Positions 38,001 to 48,418 of a stretch of 64,000 bases of DNA are shown here, in pieces (positions within the stretch are counted from its first letter, which is position 1; the number at the start of each line of letters is the position of its first letter). The notes under the pieces are model-generated. The model saw only the letters and a program-made list of their open reading frames with translations, was not told the DNA's origin and did not search any database. The DNA is taken from positions 120,825 through 184,824 of the forward strand of contig CALYLW010000573.1 of NCBI GenBank assembly GCA_944989445.1. Direction: 5' to 3'. This DNA comes from Ampullaceana balthica. Taxonomy: Eukaryota > Mollusca > Gastropoda > Lymnaeidae. A program made the position numbers and the translations under genes.

Positions 38001-41000
38001 ACTATAGGGTACAGAACTTCAAATGTCCATTCCTTCGGGGCCGGGGGCCCCAAATGTCTTTTCTTCGTATATGTTTAAGATATTTTTCCCCATTCAATTT
38101 TTTACGATTTTGAGGAATATATCTATGAGGAAACTGAATTAAAATGAACAGGTTTTTGAAAATTGACGTCTTTCACCAAATGGGCCCAGGGGCCCATAAA
38201 TTTTTCCCCTTATATTAGCTGTATAAAAATTTGTATTAGCGTAAAATACTGAGAAAATTAATGGATCTTGACCCATCTTAGTATATAAAAACTCAAGGGT
38301 CTATATTTTATTACTATAGGGCACTGAAGTCCTAATTTTCAATCTCTCGGGGCAGGGGGCCCAAAATGTATTTTTTAGTAAATGTTAACTATTTTATCGT
38401 CCATTCAATCTTTAACAATATTGAGAAATATAAATAAATGTATGTATTTTGAAATTTATTCAAATGAACATATGTTTCGCGCTTTATTTCTTGCAATAAT
38501 TGGGTCTGGGGCCCTAACTGTCGTTTTTTTGTGCTTATACGAGCTTTATAAAAATTATTTTATGCGTTAGCTATTGAATAAATGATTGGATCTTAACCAA
38601 ACTTTGTATACAAAAACTTGGTAGCCCCTATTAAAATACTTAAGGTTTCTGAACTTCTAATGCCAATTTCTTCGGTGCCGGGGGCCCCAAATGTCTCTTT
38701 TCATATATGTTTAAGATATTTTTGCCATTCACTTTTTAACGATCCTGATTAATATATCCCTGATGAAACTGAATTAAAATGAAAAGGTTTTTGAAATTGA
38801 CATCTCGCGCCGAATAGGCCCAGGCCCCCCTTTATGTCGTTTTCCCCCCCTCTATATTAGCTAAATTAAAATTAGTTTAAGCGTTAAATAATGAGAAAAT
38901 AAATGGATTTTGACTAAACTTAGAATATGAAAACTTAAGAACCTATATTATATTACAATATGGCACTGAACTCCTAATGCCCAATTCCCACGGAGCTGGG
39001 GGCCCCAAATGTCATTTTACGGCACAGTAATAATTTAATTCCCCTTTCAATTTTACACGATATTGAGAAATTTAGCTTGAGTACAATGGCAATAAAAAAT
39101 TAAATTATCACTCATTTTTTGGCCGGTTATTTATCCGTTTGCTGTGGAACTTGGATTTTGTTTATTTGCAAACTTCCGCGAACGTTTCTGGCATAATTGT
39201 TTTAATACATACAACTCATTGGTTTCTTTAAATTTAATCATTTTTACTGAGATCGTTGCAACGCACGTCTGGTCTGCTAGTTCCATATAAATGTAAAAGT
39301 TATTTCAATCTTTATACACGTTCATATGTGTGGGCATGTTATTTTAATATTTTACATATCTAAATAAACTTTCTCATATGGTATTATGTAAACTGCAGTT
39401 AACAAAGTTACGGAGATATTGTTAACACTGTCTGAAAAAAATCCTACTCTCTAAATAGTATGATTTCAGCCGTAAGTCGGATCATTGATTCATTTAGTTA
39501 GAGATTAAGTACATTGTGCGGCTTTGACACGTGCGGAGCTGTTGTGAATATTTGATTGAATTGCCAAGAAAGAACTCAGTGAAAACGTATGGACCAAAAA
39601 AAAAGGAGTATCTCGAATCCATTTCCGATTTCCGTGTGATTGATAATTATTTCATCGAGTTAGATTGATTGGACGTCATCAATAGAAGAATTGATTAAGC
39701 TTAACGTCGAGATTTCTTGGTCGGCCAAGCTAACAGAATCTTGAGATTAATATCGCTTTTTGGTCACGGGAGCTAAGGAAATATGGGGATAAAAAAGAAT
39801 AGCGGGCGAACTAGTCTTTTCTCATATAACTTGTTCAAACAGAATGTCAATCAATAACTGCTTGGTCTTACTAACGTTTTTTTTTAAATTGAGAATTGCA
39901 AGGGCGGAATATGCAAACACAAAGTAAATGTTGGGGAATAAAGAGATTATTTTGGCAGAATGAGGGACTCTTTTTTCCCCCATTTGTGCCACAGTGTTCC
40001 TAGTTTTATTCAGTAATTAGTAATAAAACACATATCTAATTTATTTAAACCGATCACCTCGAGAACAAAATTTTTTTTATGTATGCCCCTATGATTTGGG
40101 TACAAATGTTATGGGCATAGTAATGCACATGGGCTAGATGGGACAAATGTTATGGGCATAGTACTGCACATGGGCTAGATGGTACACATGTTATGGGCAT
40201 AGTACTGCACAAGGGCTAGATGGTACAAATGTTATGGGCACAGTACTGCAAATGGGCTAGATGGTACAAATGTTATGGGCACAGTACTGCACATGGGCTA
40301 GATGGTACAAATGTTATGGGCATAGTACTGCACATGGGCTAGATGGTACAAATGTTATGGGCACAGTACTGCACATGGGCTAGATGGTACAAATGTTATG
40401 GGCACAGTACTGCACATGGGCTAGATGGTACAAATGTTATGGGCATAGTACTGCACATGGGCTAGATGGTACACATGTTATGGGCATAGTACTGCACATG
40501 GGCTAGATGGTACAAATGTTATGGGCATAGTACTGCACATGGGCTAGATGGTACAAATGTTATGGGCATAGTACTGCACGTGGGCTAGATGGTACAAATG
40601 ACATACTGCGCTAGATATGACATGTAGGTCTGATGGGACAAACTGGGATAGATATAAAATATAGGTCAGATGGGACACATTAGACTAGGCGGGGTATAAT
40701 GGTCTAGAATAGTCTAGATAGAGACCATGTGTACACAACACCACCTGGATTAGAATTGTCTCCTTTTTGCCCTTATCCCGCTTAACCTTTTGTTCTTGGA
40801 TCAATATAATTAAAATGTGCACAACTAACAGAGTTTGACTACGGATACTGAAGTAGATACTATATTAACTATTGACGCTAACATTAATCATCATTGGATA
40901 CACAGTGCAACTCCTAAAATCAACACGATAGAAGGAACAAAGAGTTAGCAGCAGTTATCACCCGTGCATGACAGTGTGTTTTCCGCGCCAATCTGCACGA

Positions 41001-41924
41001 GACGGAAAGAAAGAAAGAAAGCTCGTGCAACTGGCGCGTGCGGCCTACATTCCAACACTGAGTTCTGAGAGGCTATTCAAACATTGCAGATGTGCCGCCT
41101 GCTAGATAATATTGGCACTTTAAGGGCTTAGATTTGAGAGGTATTGATTGTTACACAAAGGCTGGGGTAAGGGGCAATGATAAGGGTAATGCTATTTCAT
41201 GGCTTTTCTTTATTTTATATTTCTAATACGAAAATATGTCGTTTCCCCTAATTAGTTTTTAACTGTGAATATCCTATAGCAATAAAGGCAGAACTTGCAT
41301 TAAAACATAAGGACACCCAGCTACCAATTGTCTCGATATACAGTGTTCAGTATACAGTCCTGCCTTTTAGAGACAGATAGCAATTTTTCATTCATGTCAC
41401 GTTTACATAAAATACGTTACCTGGATACCAACACTAATACTATTGATTGTTGGCGTCTTTGTTAGTTGGTGGGAGGGGGTCGGGGGGGGGGTCGGGGGGA
41501 GAGAGAGAGATTAAAAATGACGTCATTATTAGAGTACTGTATACAGAGCTATTTATCTTGTGGGATAAAAGATGTTTGTTTTTTTTAATTTACAAATCTG
41601 TGATGATTAAAATTATTCACATCTACTTTTTTTTTATTGAGATGGGAGAAGGAGGAACATCACAATTTAAATTATTTATTTTTAAGTTAAGAGAGGACCA
41701 TTCATAATTGTTATTAAAAGAGTTTTTTGTTTAAATTTCTTTTTTTAAAAATTCATGATGTTGTTCAAACTAAGCACTGACCTGAGGTATTCCTGCAGGC
41801 AGACGTCACAGAAGCGGTGTCCGCAGGTCCTGACCAGAACTGGGTCACGCATAGGTAGGTGGCACAGTGGACAGTAGCACCGCCTCCGCAGTTTGTCAAC
41901 AAACGCCAAACTGTAACCTGGCAT
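26047..41924 (-). CDS. TRAF4: TRAF4-type TNF receptor-associated factor, 8 exons, complete
   Basis: Adaptor/E3-type signalling protein. TRAF4 members act at receptors and cell junctions through RING, zinc-finger and MATH modules. Exons (minus strand): 41782-41924, 29597-29648, 29149-29253, 28770-28934, 28312-28473, 27534-27689, 26912-27075, 26047-26497. All are GT-AG and phase-consistent; total 1398 nt, 465 aa (human TRAF4 is 470). RING: C18, C21, C34, H36, C39, C42, C54, D57. TRAF-type zinc fingers span roughly 95-285 in Cys/His pairs (for example CPNKC, CENKCG, CPNRC). A short Gln-rich helix follows at about 285-305. The MATH/TRAF-C domain runs from about 308 to the end, with DGVFIWKI, FLNGNGAGEGKYISVYIKLL and LGFGYPKF. 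The start MPGYSLAFVDK resembles other TRAF4 N-termini. An acceptor at 42126-42127 on this strand suggests a 5'UTR intron upstream. Intron 1 is about 12 kb and full of repeats. The exon 6 donor is followed by tandem decoy donors. Confidence 0.95.
27110..27317. repeat. 15-bp minisatellite (TRAF4 intron 6)
   Basis: About 14 copies of ATAATTGGACCTATG with a few substitutions and one short unit. It is open in several frames and encodes artificial Ile/Gly/Pro repeats. It lies immediately upstream (in the gene's sense) of exon 7. Confidence 0.95.
27456..27535 (-). repeat. 15-bp array of 5' splice-site-like units at TRAF4 exon 6
   Basis: On the plus strand TACCT recurs at 27471, 27486, 27501, 27516 and 27531, exactly 15 bp apart. 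On the gene strand these are the real donor AAG|GTAAAC followed by CAG|GTAAAC, CAG|GTAGAA, CAG|GTAGAA and CAG|GTAGAC. The frame stays open through all of them (HKVNIIQVNFTQVEISQ, then further VEISQ/VDISQ) before a stop, so each alternative donor would add five codons. Confidence 0.9.
27750..28135. repeat. 27-bp minisatellite, about 14 copies (TRAF4 intron 5)
   Basis: Units built on ACTTTTGAAACAAGCAGGTT plus TTCAATG, very uniform. It produces artificial frames on both strands (140 and 162 codons). Not a gene. Confidence 0.95.
29746..30062. repeat. ~30-bp degenerate minisatellite with a 72-bp higher-order unit (TRAF4 intron 1)
   Basis: Units resemble ACAACTACTATGAGATGGTT plus TATGAGACAT. The block starting AGATATTTAAGTATAAGGCA recurs at 29911 and 29983 as a 72-bp duplication. 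Confidence 0.85.
30620..30720 (-). mobile_element. Possible tRNA-derived SINE head
   Basis: On the minus strand GGTGGCTCGTTACTTTCC is followed about 35 bp later by GAGTTCGAATCTC, resembling A and B boxes of a pol III promoter. No second copy is present, and I could not define the ends. The GC-richer stretch to about 30970 may be its body. Confidence 0.3.
31665..33405. repeat. 19-bp minisatellite, about 91 copies (TRAF4 intron 1)
   Basis: Unit GCTATGTGGGACATACGAG with 18- to 20-bp variants (GAG-CTA, GAGACTA, GATGCTA, ATTGGATGCTA). Since 19 is not a multiple of three, each plus-strand frame cycles through the same 19-residue period, and all three are open (590, 489 and 363 codons). These frames are artefacts of the unit. 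Variant units dominate up to about 33 kb. The last ~11 units from about 33200 are identical. Confidence 0.97.
33568..34523 (-). mobile_element. LINE copy, 5'-truncated (TRAF4 intron 1)
   Basis: On the minus strand it runs from within the RT domain (FLIYINDLPNNISTGTKVRL, then FADDCIIYR) through SFHPEKCQLLRV and [20 protein letters not shown] to the family 3' tail at about 33575 (plus strand TTATCTTATCTGTTTACAGA). One frameshift near 34100-34140 separates the two open parts. The FADD box is the RT catalytic motif of non-LTR elements. Probably a CR1/jockey-group LINE; the clade is not certain. Confidence 0.85.
34893..35012. repeat. 22-bp tandem repeat, 5 copies (TRAF4 intron 1)
   Basis: CATGAGATTTTGTGATTTAC plus AT repeated nearly perfectly. 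A C/G-rich unique stretch follows, with CCCCCGGGCCCCC at about 35041. Confidence 0.9.
35396..37395 (+). repeat. ~500-bp satellite, four tandem units (TRAF4 intron 1)
   Basis: The landmark CTATAAATCCTTTATGTA occurs at 35419, 35921, 36418 and 36920 (periods 502, 497, 502). Each unit begins near AAATCCTTTAT and ends near ATAAAGGATTT, giving it inverted ends. Each carries four spaced variants of TCAATATAATACGCACC. A single inverted copy lies at 50930-51450. No protein. Confidence 0.9.
37396..39280 (+). mobile_element. Helitron-like region with five ~318-bp internal repeats
   Basis: Directly after the 500-bp units, five diverged direct repeats begin near 37550, 37875, 38190, 38508 and 38825. They share TTATATGAGCTATATAAAAA, ATCTTAACCAAACTT and GGGGGCCCC landmarks. 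The region ends with the palindrome CGTTGCAACG (39253-39262), then CACGTCTGGTCTG and CTAG followed by T, a Helitron-like 3' terminus. No RepHel coding sequence. It may form one composite element with the 500-bp units. 39281-40090 shows nothing recognisable. Confidence 0.5.
40095..40602. repeat. 41-bp minisatellite, about 12 copies (TRAF4 intron 1)
   Basis: Units contain TATGGGCATAGTACTGCACA, then TGGGCTAGATGGTACAAATGT. It degenerates after 40600 to about 40720. 40.7-41.4 kb holds nothing I recognise. Confidence 0.95.
41465..41525 (+). other. G-rich tract (possible G-quadruplex) and CRE-like site in TRAF4 intron 1
   Basis: Several G-runs of five or more between 41467 and 41502, then GAGAGAGAGA, then a perfect TGACGTCA at 41518-41525, about 260 bp downstream (gene sense) of exon 1. 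Function is unknown. Confidence 0.5.
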
Positions 41925-42215
41925 TTCATGGGATCAATAGCACTTCCTCTTTTCAACTGTCCAATCAATGCCACTTGTTAACGTTGTTCAATCAATAGCG
42001 CTTGTCACTTTTATCCCGGCAAAAACCACCGTTGACTCCGTACGCTGAAAGGAGCCTGCTGGCTTTAAGTTGTTAATAAATCACTTGTTTCTAGGTGCAA
42101 TCATCCTCATGTTGTGGTCCTCCGTCTGAAAATAAAATTAGTTATTATTTTTTTACCAGATACTTGATTATTTATTTCATTGGAATAATTTAACCCAGGT
42201 CATGTATGCTCTTGT

Positions 42216-42640
42216 GCAGTGGTGGCGTACCTTTTTGGGGCCGCGTGCCCAAAATTCAACCAAAAACCCACTTATTTATAGTCGAGTGGCAGTACACTGG
42301 ACTGTCGTACCGATGGTCACGGGTTCGAATCCCTGTGAAGGCAAGGGTTTGTTCCCGGGGCCTAGGGCGTCCCTGAGTCACCCCGCTCCGAATGGGTACC
42401 TAACACTACATGTAGTTAGGCGGCTGGGTAATGCGTGGAACCCACAAAGCCGTGGCCTGTGAATGCTGCATCACTTGCCAACAGATCATCTGTCATGGTC
42501 TGTGGACGCAACTATCTTCTGCATAGAAGGAGCGTCTGTATAGATAAGATAAGAAAGTGCCAACTCTCGAATGAAACCCGAAAATGGGGGTTTTGGCTTA
42601 GCTGGTTTGATTAAGGAAGTAATATTTTAGTCGCAAGCCG
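42216..42640. mobile_element. Remnant of a hAT-like MITE split by a SINE
   Basis: The left piece starts CAGTGGTGGCGTACCTTTTT. The right piece from about 42555 (GTGCCAACTCTCGAATGAAA, CCCGAAAATGGGGGTTTTGG) matches, in reverse, the interior of the MITE at 44436-44830. The SINE at 42280-42552 sits between them. The outer ends are approximate. Confidence 0.5.
42280..42552 (+). mobile_element. tRNA-derived SINE, slightly 5'-truncated copy
   Basis: Same family as 14393-14684: TCGAGTGGCAGTACACTGG, then B box GGGTTCGAATCC (42321-42332), then the shared body, then the LINE-like tail ATAGAAGGAGCGTCTGTATA with GATAAGATAAGA. The first ~15 bases of the tRNA head are missing. Confidence 0.85.
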
Positions 42641-42689
42641 GCTGATGAGGCTCCTACAGTCAAACAGAATGATCCTCTGAACTTCTGTA

Positions 42690-42903
42690 CAATGGTACTT
42701 CGGGTCACGAACCCTTCAGGTTACGAACGCTTCAGGTCATGAATAATTAAGGCTACAAAAATAATGTTCGATTATCTGTCTTGGTTAACGAACTTTGCCT
42801 CGGTTTACCAAGCATGGCATGTAAAGGAGAGAGAGAGAGTGAGTGAGAGAGAGAGAGAGAGAGAGAGTGAGTGAGTGAGTGAGAGAGAGAGAGAGAGTGA
42901 TGA

Positions 42904-42934
<31 letters not shown>

Positions 42935-43754
42935 TGAGAGAGAGAGAGAGAGAGAGTGAGTGAGAGAGAGAGAGAGTGAGTGAGAGAGAGAGAGAGAGAG
43001 TGAGTGAGAGAGAGAGTGAGAGAGAGAGAGAGAAAGGCTTCGTGTTCGAGACAAACGATCGCTGACAGAACAAACGAAAGTCACGCACTACTAACATCGC
43101 CAGTAGCCTAGTTGTGCGAGCGTAAGCCTCGCTTTCAAAGGTGTTACTACACGGCAGTTGAATATTTCTGAACAATGCCACTGAGTTCAATTCATCTCTT
43201 TTGTTAGATTTCCTGGTTAACCCCCAACATCCACCCTTTTTTTTCAACCAAAATTTAAAAAAATCAATAATGAGTTCGACTACCGGTAATTGTGCTGATT
43301 GGAGGCTGAAACCTATAACATTCAATGTAAAATAAAGAAATAATTATGAAACACGAAAATTGCGTTCGTGTGTGTGATGTCGCTTATTAGTTTAGCAAGG
43401 TAAAATCATTGATGGAGAATAGCAAAGAAAGTAAGAAGTTTCCCATGATCGTTTTCTTGTAAGAAATACAGACTAAATCTTTAAAAAAATTATTTTACAT
43501 TTAATTTATATGGTTGCTTTCGTTCTCTTTATTGAATACGTGACATAGCGGTTTTTTTTTCCAGGTAAACGACCAGATGTTAATAAAAAATAGATCGACC
43601 CTTTCATCTTGGAACGGGGTGTTCCAATGACGCCAATGTTTGTTTTTGTTGCTTTCCATTCATTTCAATGTTTCGGATTACAAACGCCTGGGGTTAAGAG
43701 CATTTAGGCTTACGAACCGAGTTCTGGAATGAATTACACTCCCAGGTACCACTG
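42690..43754. mobile_element. pogo/Tigger-like non-autonomous element carrying a GA microsatellite
   Basis: Left end CAATGGTACTTCGGGTCACG and right-end complement CAGTGGTACCTGGGAGTGTA are the CAGTGGTACCTCGG type common to pogo elements. TA flanks both ends (42688-42689, 43755-43756). An expanded (GA)n/(GAGT)n tract occupies 42829-43035 and generates spurious Ser/Leu-rich minus-strand frames. No transposase motif recognised. Confidence 0.75.
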
Positions 43755-44435
43755 TATATGAGTCGTGTAGCTACATATTTTATAATGGAGGGGTATTATT
43801 TTGTTATACTGTTGAGGTTGTTCAGCGAGCATTGCTATATATAGTTTAATTTTTTTTAATGCAAGCCTTATTCCTTCAAAATTTATTGTCTTTAGTTTCA
43901 ATTAATGTATTAAAAAAATGTTTTTTAGGCTTACATACATTTATTGCTTGTATTGAATTTCTCGCTTTTTCATTGACATTCGTTTAGTTTCAGCTCATTT
44001 TAGGACATTTTTCGGTTTTTATCGTTGTGTTGTGTGGTTGTTTGCTAGCCTCGTATATTATTAAAATGTTGGTAAATAGAATTTAATGCGAATATAACTT
44101 TAACAGGGGAAATTGATGGAGCATAAAGAATGCTAACAACTTTACACGTTTTTAAAACGTCAAAAATGAGATAAAATAAAAGTGGCTGGGGGTGGGCACG
44201 AAATCAGAAGACTTTAAAAATGAAAAAAACCAGGTCGACCAACTCGGTTTGATGGTCCTAAAGGCCATTTTTGCAGTTACCATTGAGTAATGCAAGTAGG
44301 TGATAGTGAGCAAGTATGCCACTGGCAGAAATGTGGCCATTTTTATTATGTGGGTAATGGGTAAAATATGGTCCACATGTGTAGCTCTTGATGATATATA
44401 AACAACCTTGTTTGAATCTAACCCTTACCCTAAGC

Positions 44436-44830
44436 TAGAGTTGGCGAACCTATGGCACGCGTGCCACAGTCGGCACGCGAGTAAAATTATTACTTCCTTA
44501 ATAAAAAAAATCCCAGCCAAACCCCCATTTTCGGGTTTCATGGGAGTGTGTGGCACTTTGCTATATAAACAGTGTTTTGGTGAAATCGGCACGCGACGCC
44601 AAAAAAGATTCGCCTTCACTGCCCTAATTGCCATAGGTGGCGAATCTTTATTAGTTTGTGTGCCAAACATTTTTAATTTGAAGATTATGGTGATTGCTTC
44701 GAGCCAAGTTTGGCCTAAATGTGACAAAGCTCTTCTGCAATGGCTTATATGTTTTCATGCCAATGACGTGCCATGTAAAATCGTCTTGCATGACAAAAGA
44801 GGAATGCGTGATATAGGTTTGCCACTCCTG
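44436..44830. mobile_element. hAT-like MITE (about 395 bp)
   Basis: Left end TAGAGTTGGCGAACCTATGG and right-end complement CAGGAGTGGCAAACCTATAT are imperfect inverted ends of the hAT CAGxGxTGGCAAACC type, followed by palindromic GGCACGCGTGCC. The target duplication is not clear. The open frames here are incidental. 44.85-45.43 kb shows only AT-rich sequence and a few CCTAACCC-like words. Confidence 0.55.
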
Positions 44831-45429
44831 CCCTTAACCTTCCCTTAACTGTATAACTCCTAACCTAATCCTAACCCTAGCCTTTACCCTTACTAATTGT
44901 TAACCCCCACTCTAGCCCTGGTTGAAACGATGCCATTGCAACAGACAAAATTAAACACACACGCGTTGTAATTGAAATGAGTGTAACAGCTGCTTCAACG
45001 ACCTTGGTGCCTTCAAAATAAATGGCTTGGAGTGTTTCTTAAAGGCTGGCCAATTTCAGCCACTCGCATTAACGGGGCGGTAAATCTGGCAACATTACGA
45101 CATGCGGCCAAACAATGCGAGACTCTAATATTACGTTTTTAATTATTTTAAGATGTTTTAAGAAACACATTAGATATATCTGATGTTCAATTTAAAGCAA
45201 GATCATTGCTTTGATACAAAATTAAGGTGTAGGGACTATTGTAATCCTGTAATGAAATATGGAGTCAAATTTGTATAATTACAAACTCATAACTAAATAT
45301 TTTGTAGCAGGAAACAAGTATGGAATTCAATCTCGAAGAGAATGGTATTTCAGTGGAGTACTTTTAATTATTTTGTTTGTTGTAACTAAGTTGTAAGATG
45401 TTTAAATAGTTTATTTAATTTCAGATATA

Positions 45430-47035
45430 CACACTATTTTGTTTAGAGTCAGATACACTACTATGTTTAGTATCAGATGTATATTTTATTGTGTTAAGTG
45501 TCAGATTATACGTTATTGTGTTAAGTGTCAGATTATACGTTATTGTGTTAAGTGTCAGATTATACGTTATTGTGTTTAGTGTCAGATGTATACGTTATTG
45601 TGCTTAGTGTCAGATGTATACTTTATTGTGTTAAGTGTCAGATGTATACTTTATTGTGTTAAGTGTCAGATTATACGTTATTGTGTTAAGTGTCAGATTA
45701 TACGTTATTGTGTTAAGTGTCAGATTATACGTTATTGTGTTAAGTGTCAGATGTATACTTTATTGTGTTAAGTGTCAGATTATACGTTATTGTGTTAAGT
45801 GTCAGATTATACGTTATTGAGTTAAGTGTCAGATTATACCTTATTGTGTTTAGTGTCAGATGTATATGTTATTGTGTTTAGTGTCAGATGTATACTTTAT
45901 TGTGTTAAGTGTCAGATGTATACTTTATTGTGTTAAGTGTCAGATTATACGTTATTGTGTTAAGTGTCAGATTATACGTTATTGTGTTTAGTGTCAGATG
46001 TATATGTTATTGTGTTAAGTGTCAGATGTATACTTTATTGTGTTAAGTGTCAGATGTATACTTTATTGTGTTAAGTGTCAGATTATACCTTATTGTGTTT
46101 AGTGTCAGATGTATACGTTATTGTGCTTAGTGTCAGATGTATACTTTATTGTGTTAAGTGTCAGATGTATACTTTATTGTGTTTAGTGTCAGATGTATAC
46201 TTTATTGTGTTAAGTGTCAGATTATACGTTATTGTGTTAAGTGTCAGATTATACGTTATTGTGTTAAGTGTCAGATTATACGTTATTGTGTTAAGTGTCA
46301 GATGTATACTTTATTGTGTTAAGTGTCAGATTATACGTTATTGTGTTAAGTGTCAGATTATACGTTATTGTGTTAAGTGTCAGATTATACGTTATTGTGT
46401 TTAGTGTCAGATGTATATGTTATTGTGTTTAGTGTCAGATGTATACTTTATTGTGTTAAGTGTCAGATGTATACTTTATTGTGTTAAGTGTCAGATTATA
46501 CCTTATTGTGTTAAGTGTCAGATTATACCTTATTGTGTTAAGTGTCAGATTATACGTTATTGTGTTTAGTGTCAGATTGTATATGTTATTGTGTTTAGTG
46601 TCAGATGTATACGTTATTGTGCTTAGTGTCAGACGTATACTTTATTGTGTTAAGTGTCAGATTATACCTTATTGTGTTAAGTGTCAGATTATACCTTATT
46701 GTGTTAAGTGTCAGATTATACGTTATTGTGTTTAGTGTCAGATTGTATATGTTATTGTGTTTAGTGTCAGATGTATACGTTATTGTGCTTAGTGTCAGAC
46801 GTATACTTTATTGTGTTAAGTGTCAGATTATACCTTATTGTGTTAAGTGTCAGATTATACCTTATTGTGTTAAGTGTCAGATGTATACGTTATTGTGCTT
46901 AGTGTCAGATGTATACTTTATTGTGTTATATGTTTTAACTGTCAGATGTATATGTTAGTGTGTTTTGTGTCAGATTTATACTGACATTATTTTGTTTATA
47001 GAGTCAGAGGTATACATTATTGTGTTAAGTGTCAC
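45430..47035. repeat. 27/28-bp minisatellite, about 57 copies, with a 166-bp higher-order unit
   Basis: Two interleaved unit types, ATTATACGTTATTGTGTTAA plus GTGTCAG (27) and ATGTATACTTTATTGTGTTA plus AGTGTCAG (28). A six-unit block marked by CAGATTGTATATG recurs at 46573 and 46739. Several artificial Val/Leu/Tyr frames arise. The ends decay into diverged units. Confidence 0.95.
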
Positions 47036-47154
47036 ATGTACAGAGAGAAATGTAGGCATGTGACCTAAACAATTAGAAAAATTCGATTGTTCTCAAGATG
47101 ATGCAGAGCAGAGTCTCCCTAAACCACTTATTCGAGATAAGCTGACTTAAATCA

Positions 47155-47415
47155 CCGGTCCCCCACCCCACCCCCCTAAACATTCTAATACCCCCCTCTC
47201 CCCCCCCACAAATCACCAGATTCATCAACCAGTCCTGTGTACAGTTCCTAGCTTCCCCTTGTTCCTCCCACCTCTGCCTTAAAAACCTTTTCTATCAATT
47301 TTACTGTTATCTTTTTTGTTTTTATTTTAAACTCACCTTACAAGCAGAAACTTAAGGAGACAAAAGGTGCGGTTTGTGTGTGTGGGGGGTGTGGGGGGGT
47401 GGAGGGGGGGTTGAA
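47155..47415. other. C-rich then G-rich tracts, possible quadruplex-forming DNA
   Basis: C-runs at 47160-47210 (CCCCCACCCCACCCCCC) and G-runs at 47382-47412 on the same strand, about 170 bp apart. Both strands could therefore carry quadruplex motifs. No gene recognised between 47.05 and 47.9 kb. Confidence 0.4.
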
Positions 47416-48418
47416 GGTAAAATAATAATTCTCATTTGTTGAGAGCATTCTGCCATAAATCATAAATTAAATGTTAGTTTGGTCGTGATTTATCTTTCTA
47501 AATTTTATTCCGAGTCAATGGGGAAAAAATATCTTAAGGATTTAATGAGCGAAAGATAATAAAAGGCAAGTCCCGCAACCCTTTCCCCCCTACCACACAT
47601 GTAACCAGACAGATTAAATTAATCTCACAAGATGATTATATCACAGTGACTCATTTCATGAGAGATTAACTGACACTAACATCAGTAATATCGTCATCGT
47701 GTATGATGACTGGGTAGACGCCAAGAATGATTCCCCGAACAATGTATCAGATACCAACGTTGCCGCATGGATTAATGATGTGCGCGTGACGAGGGACAAT
47801 CCCATGAGACAGTGTGAGTAACGCTGGCATTGCTCAGTCACGATTTGTCATTCACTGACACACCGAGAAGATTGTGCGTGCGTGGAAGGGAGTTAACGCT
47901 TGATTCGACACATAAAGGAAGAATGTCAATAAATTTAGAACGTGTATGAAGGGCAATTCAAAATTGACAAGAGTAACACCATTAATTAAATTACTGAACC
48001 TAGAAACACTAAAGGATAGTAAAACTCGAATTATTAATAATACATAAGAAGAGCACAATGGAAAAAAAACAGCAGAGTCACATTTTCCACATTTTGAGAA
48101 AACCTAAATTAAAGGTTTGAAACCTTTTTATTACAAATTAAGTGAGAAACTGTCAATTCTTTTAATGTTTAAGGGAAGGTCATCCATTTAAGCATCAAAT
48201 TTTAACAAATAAATATTCTGAAAATCACGTTAGCTCATAGAAAATTTTGTTTTTTCAAAATGTGTTCATATTGGACTCTGCTGCTTTTTCCGTTGATTAG
48301 GACTTTGCCTGTTTTTCCATTGTAACACAAGAAATAACTATATAAAAACATTGAATTTTTAAACTGTTTATAGCATGAAAAAGACAAATTTAACAAATAA
48401 AAAAAAATGCATGAACAT

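Noticed and set aside
42280..42360. tRNA gene suggested by A and B boxes
   Set aside because: No coherent cloverleaf, and the sequence continues into a repeated body with a LINE-like tail; it is a SINE.
42753..43325. 190-codon Ser/Leu-rich minus-strand frame
   Set aside because: Translation of a (GA)n microsatellite inside a pogo-like element.
44408..44848. 146-codon plus-strand frame
   Set aside because: Lies within a hAT-like MITE and resembles no known protein.
44840..44920. CCTAACCC-like words suggesting interstitial telomere repeats
   Set aside because: Irregular spacing and sequence; not a tandem array.
45586..46958. Several Val/Leu/Tyr-rich frames that look like membrane segments
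   Set aside because: Artefacts of the 27/28-bp array.
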